DNA of 9,809 nucleotides from JBEDKD01 sp041172365 (lineage in GTDB: Bacteria; Cyanobacteriota; Cyanobacteriia; Cyanobacteriales; Microcoleaceae), in the NCBI GenBank assembly GCA_041172365.1, contig JBEDKD010000115.1, positions 1 through 9,809 on the forward strand. The letters are read 5' to 3'. This document shows positions 6,759 to 9,809 of this stretch, piece by piece. Under the pieces are notes generated by a model. The model saw only the letters and a list, made by a program, of their open reading frames with translations, was not told the origin of the DNA and searched no databases. A program made the translations under genes and the position numbers. Every line of letters starts with the position of its first letter. Within the stretch, counting starts at the first letter, position 1.

Positions 6759-6956
6759 TTAGACGGCTCTATCAAAAATTAAATGCAGTACGGGCACAGC
6801 CGCGGCACAAAATCCCATAAATCCCATTAGCCCAAATAATAACCCATAAAGAAGGGCTTGATCGCCCTTATCTTTGGTGAATTGTACGATGAAATAACAG
6901 TAACCATAACAAGCAAAGAAGAAAATGACAATGAACGCGGTAAAATAATATTGCAT
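6759..6956 (-). CDS. Small two-helix membrane protein, unknown function (65 aa)
   Basis: I do not recognise a family. The protein has two hydrophobic segments, about residues 4-24 (YFTAFIVIFFFACYGYCYFI) and 36-60 (LLYGLLFGLMGFMGFCAAAVPVL), joined by a short charged loop QFTKDKGDQ. That is a hairpin membrane protein. The ATG at 6956 has AAGGG seven bases upstream, so I use it rather than the in-frame GTG at 6986. It is the first gene of a likely two-gene minus-strand unit and diverges from arsR across a ~95-bp promoter region. That position could mean shared control with the arsenic genes, but divergence alone is weak evidence. Its three cysteines (C16, C20, C49) are inside or near membrane segments. 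Confidence 0.7.
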   Translation of the reverse strand: MQYYFTAFIVIFFFACYGYCYFIVQFTKDKGDQALLYGLLFGLMGFMGFCAAAVPVLHLIFDRAV

Positions 6957-6996
6957 AAAAATTCCCTTGAGTTTAGTTAGGAACACGATCGCGCCT

Positions 6997-7024
6997 TTGT
7001 AATTCTATCGTAATTTGCTAAGAT
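6997..7024 (+). promoter_or_regulatory. Candidate arsR promoter
   Basis: TTGTAA (6997-7002) and TAAGAT (7019-7024) are spaced 16 bp, an acceptable sigma70-type pair 28 bp upstream of the arsR ATG. The operator-like site at 7038-7053 lies just downstream, where a bound repressor would block elongation or initiation. This is inferred from sequence only. Confidence 0.35.
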
Positions 7025-7030
7025 TGTTAA
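7002..7030 (-). promoter_or_regulatory. Candidate divergent promoter for the small membrane-protein gene
   Basis: On the minus strand TTAACA (7025-7030) and TAGAAT (7002-7007) are spaced 17 bp, a good sigma70-type match about 46 bp upstream of the ATG at 6956. It overlaps the candidate arsR promoter completely, so the two directions may compete for polymerase. Confidence 0.4.
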
Positions 7031-7037
7031 TAGATAT

Positions 7038-7053
7038 TTCAAGGAATCTTGAT
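7038..7053. promoter_or_regulatory. ArsR operator-like site at arsR start (TTCAA-N6-TTGAT)
   Basis: TTCAA (7038-7042), six bases, then TTGAT (7049-7053). It differs by one base from the perfect ATCAA-N6-TTGAT at 7436-7451 in front of arsI. It covers the Shine-Dalgarno AAGGA (7041-7045) and the first two bases of the ATG (7052). ArsR/SmtB-family repressors bind inverted half-sites of this type, so autoregulation is likely. It could also be a chance palindrome around the ribosome binding site. Confidence 0.5.
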
Positions 7054-7372
7054 GTTAACTACTCTCTCTCTTACCCCAAATCAAATTGCCTCTGGGTTTC
7101 ACGCGCTTTCCGATCCCCTCCGCGTGCAAATTTTGGAACTTTTACGCGAGCAAGAATTGTGTGTCTGCGAATTGTGCGATCGCCTTTGCGTGCCCCAATC
7201 TAAACTTTCTTTCCACCTCAAAACCCTTAAGGAAGCCGCGATCGTCCGTAGTCGTCAAGAAGGTCGTTGGATTTATTATAGTCTTAATCTTGCCCAATTT
7301 CTCGCCCTGGAAGAGTACCTCGCGCAATATCGCCGTCTTAGTACCCTCCTCCCGGCGCGCCCCTGTCAATAA
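7052..7372 (+). CDS. arsR: ArsR-family arsenite-responsive repressor
   Basis: This is a 106-residue winged-helix repressor of the ArsR/SmtB family. It binds operators of the arsenic genes and leaves DNA when trivalent arsenic coordinates its cysteines. The hallmark ELCVCELC in the DNA-binding helix region gives C37, C39 and C42, the same spacing as the three As(III) ligands of the E. coli-type ArsR. The recognition helix is about 49-62 (QSKLSFHLKTLKEA), and the wing is IVRSRQEGRWIYYSL (65-79). Extra cysteines occur at C46 and C105. The ATG at 7052 has AAGGA seven bases upstream, so I prefer it to the TTG at 7049. It is first in the arsR-arsI-acr3 order, divergent from two small unknown genes. 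No terminator hairpin follows, so read-through into arsI is possible despite the strong promoter there. The gene contains a HIP1 octamer (7176-7183), which suggests long residence in this genome. Confidence 0.95.
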   Translation: MLTTLSLTPNQIASGFHALSDPLRVQILELLREQELCVCELCDRLCVPQSKLSFHLKTLKEAAIVRSRQEGRWIYYSLNLAQFLALEEYLAQYRRLSTLLPARPCQ

Positions 7373-7428
7373 CTCCACTCCATCAATATTTCTTAATCAA
7401 TTTTCCACTTAATTTAACTTTTTTTCGG

Positions 7429-7456
7429 TTGACTCATCAATTTTTTTTGATATGAT
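7429..7456 (+). promoter_or_regulatory. Strong sigma70-type promoter of arsI-acr3
   Basis: TTGACT (7429-7434) and TATGAT (7451-7456) are spaced 16 bp, each one base from consensus. The expected start of transcription is about 7463, leaving a leader of about 210 nt before arsI. The spacer contains the ArsR-like operator. Confidence 0.65.
7436..7451. promoter_or_regulatory. ArsR operator-like site in arsI promoter (ATCAA-N6-TTGAT)
   Basis: ATCAA (7436-7440), six T, then TTGAT (7447-7451) form a perfect 5-bp inverted repeat filling the -35/-10 spacer. A bound repressor here would exclude polymerase. The half-sites resemble those reported for ArsR-type operators, and a 9-of-10 match with the same spacing lies at the arsR start. 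Confidence 0.6.
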
Positions 7457-7673
7457 GGAAGTCAACCCCCAGGGGTAAGGCTGATTGATTCTGCCACAGC
7501 CCCCTGAGCCAAGAGTCCCTGACTAATCTCACTAATAGAGAAAGTGAGTGAGATTTAATTACACTTTGTATAGCGCAGTGAAAACGCAGGGGGAAGGGAT
7601 CGCGAGGGGACAGTGGAAGAGTGCGCGATCGCGTGTTGTATTTGCTCACAGAAAAAACAGAAGGAGATGTATT
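7457..7673 (+). other. Long 5' leader of arsI with candidate RNA structure
   Basis: The 301-bp arsR-arsI spacer has an AT-rich first part (7373-7428) with no gene, then the promoter, then this GC-richer leader. Hairpins seen are GGCTG/CAGCC (about 7479-7501) and an 8-bp stem AATCTCAC (7525-7532) with GTGAGATT (7548-7555), which can slip to CTCACT/AGTGAG. CCCCCTG (7500-7506) can pair with CAGGGGG (7587-7593) across that hairpin. I see no match to a riboswitch class that I know. A frame is open upstream of arsI from 7548 but is arginine-rich, unlike the family, and skips the excellent Shine-Dalgarno. A HIP1 octamer lies at 7625-7632. Confidence 0.4.
7661..7666 (+). promoter_or_regulatory. Ribosome binding site fixing the arsI start
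   Basis: AAGGAG sits seven bases before the ATG at 7674. It decides the start against the upstream in-frame GTG at 7548, which would add 42 residues absent from the family. Confidence 0.85.
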
Positions 7674-8108
7674 ATGTCAACACTGAAAACTCATGTCGCC
7701 CTTAATGTCAGCAACATCGAAAAATCGGTGGAATTTTATCACGCGATGTTAGGGGTAACACCTGTGAAAAATAAGGGAGATTACGCGAAATTTGATCTCA
7801 CGAATCCACCTTTAAATTTAACCCTAAATCTTAGTAAGGAAATTAAGTCGGGTGGAGCCTTATCTCATTTAGGCATTCAGGTAGAAAGTAGTGAAGATGT
7901 CAAAGCCGCGATCGAGCGTTTTCAAGCCGCGGGTTTAACATTAGAAGTGGAAAATAATACCGAATGCTGTTACGCGTTACAGGATAAAGTATGGGTAACA
8001 GATCCCGATGGCAACCGATGGGAAATTTTTGTTGTCAAAGTCGGCGATACCTCCCCAGAAAAAAATATTAATTCTCCCGTTACCGCGATCAAAACTTGTT
8101 GTGCTTAA
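7674..8108 (+). CDS. arsI: ArsI-type C-As lyase (Fe(II)-dependent dioxygenase)
   Basis: This 144-residue protein has the vicinal oxygen chelate (glyoxalase/bleomycin-resistance) fold. ArsI cleaves the carbon-arsenic bond of trivalent organoarsenicals such as methylarsenite, giving arsenite. The metal ligands expected for the family are visible: H7 in KTHVALNV, H65 in LSHLGIQV and E117 in RWEIFVV. The substrate thiol pair is C98-C99 in TECCYA. This combination separates ArsI from ordinary glyoxalases and fosfomycin-resistance proteins, which lack the CC pair. Some databases label such proteins cadmium-induced CadI. A further vicinal pair, C142-C143, ends the protein. It lies between arsR and acr3, so its arsenite product can be exported at once. 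The activity has been shown in Nostoc sp. PCC 7120 ArsI; here it is inferred. The gene ends 152 bp before acr3. Confidence 0.9.
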   Translation: MSTLKTHVALNVSNIEKSVEFYHAMLGVTPVKNKGDYAKFDLTNPPLNLTLNLSKEIKSGGALSHLGIQVESSEDVKAAIERFQAAGLTLEVENNTECCYALQDKVWVTDPDGNRWEIFVVKVGDTSPEKNINSPVTAIKTCCA

Positions 8109-8168
8109 GGAATGGAAATTAAATAACTTGACTGTTGGGTTGGTAGTTTCGCCCTTATGTGCGCCAAA

Positions 8169-8185
8169 GCAGGCAAGATGCCTGC
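8169..8185. repeat. GCAGGC-AAGAT-GCCTGC hairpin in the arsI-acr3 spacer
   Basis: The 6-bp GC-rich perfect stem has a five-base loop and is followed by ACTAC. This matches a common dispersed cyanobacterial motif (GGCAAGATGCCTGC). It could partly terminate or stabilise the arsI transcript, but the nearest T run is about 14 bases further on and interrupted, so I do not call a terminator. Confidence 0.6.
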
Positions 8186-8260
8186 ACTACTTTATTAATT
8201 TTTCATTCCTAAGAAGAAGCAAAACAGCTTTTTTGTATTATTGACAAAGGTAAAAAATCC

Positions 8261-9328
8261 ATGAAACTGAAACGCATTGCCCAACAATTATCATTTCTCG
8301 ATCGTTATCTTACCCTATGGATATTTCTCGCGATGATTATAGGGGTATCCATCGGTTATTTATTTCCGGGGGTAGAAGGATTTATCAATCAATTTCAAGT
8401 AGGGACTACTAATATCCCTATTGCCATTGGTTTAATTTTAATGATGTATCCACCCTTAGCCAAAGTACGATATGAAGAATTAGGAGATGTCTTTCGCGAT
8501 ACCAAAATATTAGGGTTATCCTTAATCCAAAATTGGATTGTTGGTCCCATTCTCATGTTTATCTTAGCCCTAGTCTTTCTACATAATTATCCTCAATATA
8601 TGGCAGGATTAATTATGATTGGATTAGCCCGTTGTATCGCGATGGTAATTGTTTGGAGTGATTTAGCTAAGGGCGATCCCGAATATACCGCGGGTTTAGT
8701 GGCATTTAACAGTATTTTCCAAGTCTTGTTTTATAGTGTTTATGCCTGGTTTTTCATTACCATTTTACCGCCGATATTTGGATTGAAAGGCAGTGTGGTA
8801 TCGATCACCATTGGGGAAATTGCCCTAAGTGTGTTTATTTATTTAGGGATTCCTTTCTTAGCCGGATTTTTCACTCGTTTTTTCTTAGTCAAAGCCAAAG
8901 GGAAAGAGTGGTATCACCAGAAATTCATCCCCAAAATTAGCCCTTTAACTCTGATCGCGTTATTATTTACCATCGTTGTCATGTTTAGTTTAAAGGGTAA
9001 TTTAATTGTCCAAATTCCCAAAGATGTAATCCGCATCGCGATGCCTTTAATCGTCTATTTTATCGTCATGTTTTTAGTAAGTTTTTACATGGCATGGCGG
9101 ATTAAGACGGATTACGCGAAAGCTGTCAGTTTAGCATTTACCGCCGCGAGTAATAATTTTGAATTAGCGATCGCGGTGGCGGTTGCCGTCTTTGGCATTA
9201 ACTCAGGAGCCGCCTTTGCCGCGGTGATTGGGCCCTTAGTCGAAGTCCCTGTCTTGATGAGTTTAGTTAATGTCGCATTCGCGATCGAAAAGAAGTATTT
9301 TAAACCTTCTTATCATCCTGTTTATTAA
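8261..9328 (+). CDS. acr3: ACR3-family arsenite efflux transporter
   Basis: This 355-residue inner-membrane carrier exports arsenite from the cytoplasm, driven by the proton-motive force. Ten hydrophobic segments can be placed at roughly 16-36, 47-64, 83-108, 113-132, 142-168, 181-208, 227-245, 256-279, 287-312 and 314-340. The essential cysteine of the fourth helix is C125 in GLARCIAMVIVW. The conserved glutamate motif in helix 9 is SNNFELA (E301), and IGPLVEVPVLM (E328) closes helix 10. These are ACR3 signatures and separate it from the unrelated 12-helix ArsB. The length is normal. The ATG at 8261 has AAAGG about ten bases upstream. It follows arsI on the same strand and is probably expressed with it from the promoter at 7429. 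It contains a HIP1 octamer (9167-9174) and has the base usage of its neighbours, so recent transfer is not indicated. Confidence 0.95.
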   Translation: MKLKRIAQQLSFLDRYLTLWIFLAMIIGVSIGYLFPGVEGFINQFQVGTTNIPIAIGLILMMYPPLAKVRYEELGDVFRDTKILGLSLIQNWIVGPILMFILALVFLHNYPQYMAGLIMIGLARCIAMVIVWSDLAKGDPEYTAGLVAFNSIFQVLFYSVYAWFFITILPPIFGLKGSVVSITIGEIALSVFIYLGIPFLAGFFTRFFLVKAKGKEWYHQKFIPKISPLTLIALLFTIVVMFSLKGNLIVQIPKDVIRIAMPLIVYFIVMFLVSFYMAWRIKTDYAKAVSLAFTAASNNFELAIAVAVAVFGINSGAAFAAVIGPLVEVPVLMSLVNVAFAIEKKYFKPSYHPVY

Positions 9329-9406
9329 TAATATTAGGACGAGTAACGCAGAAACAATGTAGTGAGTTTTCCTAATTTTAGGGATGGCAAAAAGGGGGAT
9401 TTCCTT

Positions 9407-9809
9407 GAAACACTAAGGCACTAAGACACTAAGATTTGCTCTTGATTTGAGGGAATTTTATTGAAACACTAAGGCACTAAGACACTAAGATTTGCTCTTG
9501 ATTTGGGGGAATTTCATTGAAACACTAAGGCACTAAGACACTAAGATTTGCTCTTTATCTGGGGGAATTTCATTGAAACACTAAGGCACTAAGACACTAA
9601 GATTTGCTCTTTATCTGGGGGGATTTCATTGAAACACTAAGGCACTAAGACACTAAGATTTGCTCTTGATTTGAGGGAATTTTATTGAAATACTAAGGCA
9701 CTAAGACACTAAGATTTGCTCTTGATTTGGGGGAATTTCATTGAAACACTAAGGCACTAAGACACTAAGATTTGCTCTTGATTTGGGGGAATTTCATTGA
9801 AACACTAAG
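9407..9809. repeat. 56-bp tandem repeat array, seven full copies plus a partial, leaving the window
   Basis: Units start at 9407, 9463, 9519, 9575, 9631, 9687, 9743 and 9799, an exact 56-bp period without indels. Each unit begins GAAACACTAAGGCACTAAG (GAAATACTAAG in the sixth) and has three 8-bp CACTAAGR blocks, then ATTTGCTCTT and a variable G-rich/T-rich end. Variants: units 1 and 5 end GAGGGAATTTTATT; units 2, 6 and 7 end GGGGGAATTTCATT; units 3 and 4 have CTTTATCTGGGG. The TAA/TAG inside CACTAAG recurs every 8 bp, closing all six frames in every unit, so the array is noncoding. Degenerate flank GGGGGATTTCCTT (about 9395-9406) matches a unit end. The 9329-9394 stretch after acr3 shows no clear terminator or gene. 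Confidence 0.95.

Noticed and set aside
7453..7479. Eight-codon leader peptide ATGATGGAAGTCAACC... ending TAA.
   Set aside because: Its ATG lies within the -10 box, so it would precede the transcript start; it has no ribosome binding site.
7142..7649. Minus-strand open frames opposite arsR and the arsI leader.
   Set aside because: They are antisense to a well-supported arsR or to leader sequence, have no ribosome binding sites and no recognisable protein character.
7548..7673. N-terminal extension of arsI from an upstream GTG.
   Set aside because: The 42 extra residues are unlike ArsI, and a near-ideal AAGGAG lies seven bases before the ATG at 7674.
8169..8185. Rho-independent terminator between arsI and acr3.
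   Set aside because: The stem is convincing but no uninterrupted T run follows it, and the motif is a common dispersed repeat.
9407..9809. Possible CRISPR array, because of regular repeats.
   Set aside because: The whole 56-bp unit repeats nearly unchanged, with no unique spacers between conserved repeats, and no cas genes are seen.

Overview
The window comes from a cyanobacterium of moderate GC content. The evidence is at least nine copies of the octamer GCGATCGC (HIP1), the typical cyanobacterial forms of IspG, IlvE and the Ctp protease, and intergenic spacers packed with short palindromic and tandem repeats of the kind spread through filamentous and colonial cyanobacterial genomes. Genus cannot be fixed from the sequence alone.

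Layout. Positions 1-6127 are a minus-strand block. Read in the direction of transcription it runs prolyl oligopeptidase (6127-4046), branched-chain aminotransferase ilvE (3800-2889), a small glutathione S-transferase (2643-2035), ispG (1930-710) and the N-terminal end of an S41 C-terminal processing protease (250-1, running off the window). These are housekeeping functions: proteolysis, Val/Leu/Ile synthesis, the MEP isoprenoid pathway and maturation of extracytoplasmic proteins. Spacers of 104-459 bp carry different repeat families, so the block looks like adjacent genes rather than one tight operon. Two small minus-strand genes of unknown function (6956-6759, a two-helix membrane protein, and 6728-6516) are spaced 30 bp apart and diverge from the arsenic genes.

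Positions 7052-9328 are a plus-strand arsenic-resistance cassette: arsR (repressor), arsI (Fe(II)-dependent C-As lyase) and acr3 (arsenite efflux). ArsI would remove the methyl group from trivalent methylarsenite, giving arsenite, and Acr3 would then export the arsenite. A strong sigma70-like promoter before arsI carries ATCAA-N6-TTGAT between its -35 and -10 boxes. A nearly identical TTCAA-N6-TTGAT overlaps the ribosome binding site and start codon of arsR. This suggests one ArsR regulon with two operators. A leader of about 200 nt with hairpins lies between the promoter and arsI.

The right end (9407-9809) is a 56-bp tandem repeat array with seven full copies plus a partial one that leaves the window. 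Other repeats are a 12-copy heptamer inside a 95-nt all-purine tract (310-404), a pair of hairpin elements around a GTGGTTGC array (406-673), a MITE-like palindrome (2721-2787), the GAAACCGGGTTTC family (three spacers) and a tandem 80-bp GTAGGTTGGGT palindrome (6257-6416).

I found no wholly new system. The most worthwhile signals are the paired ArsR operators with the long arsI leader, the 56-bp array, and a repeat-like in-frame insertion in the prolyl oligopeptidase.
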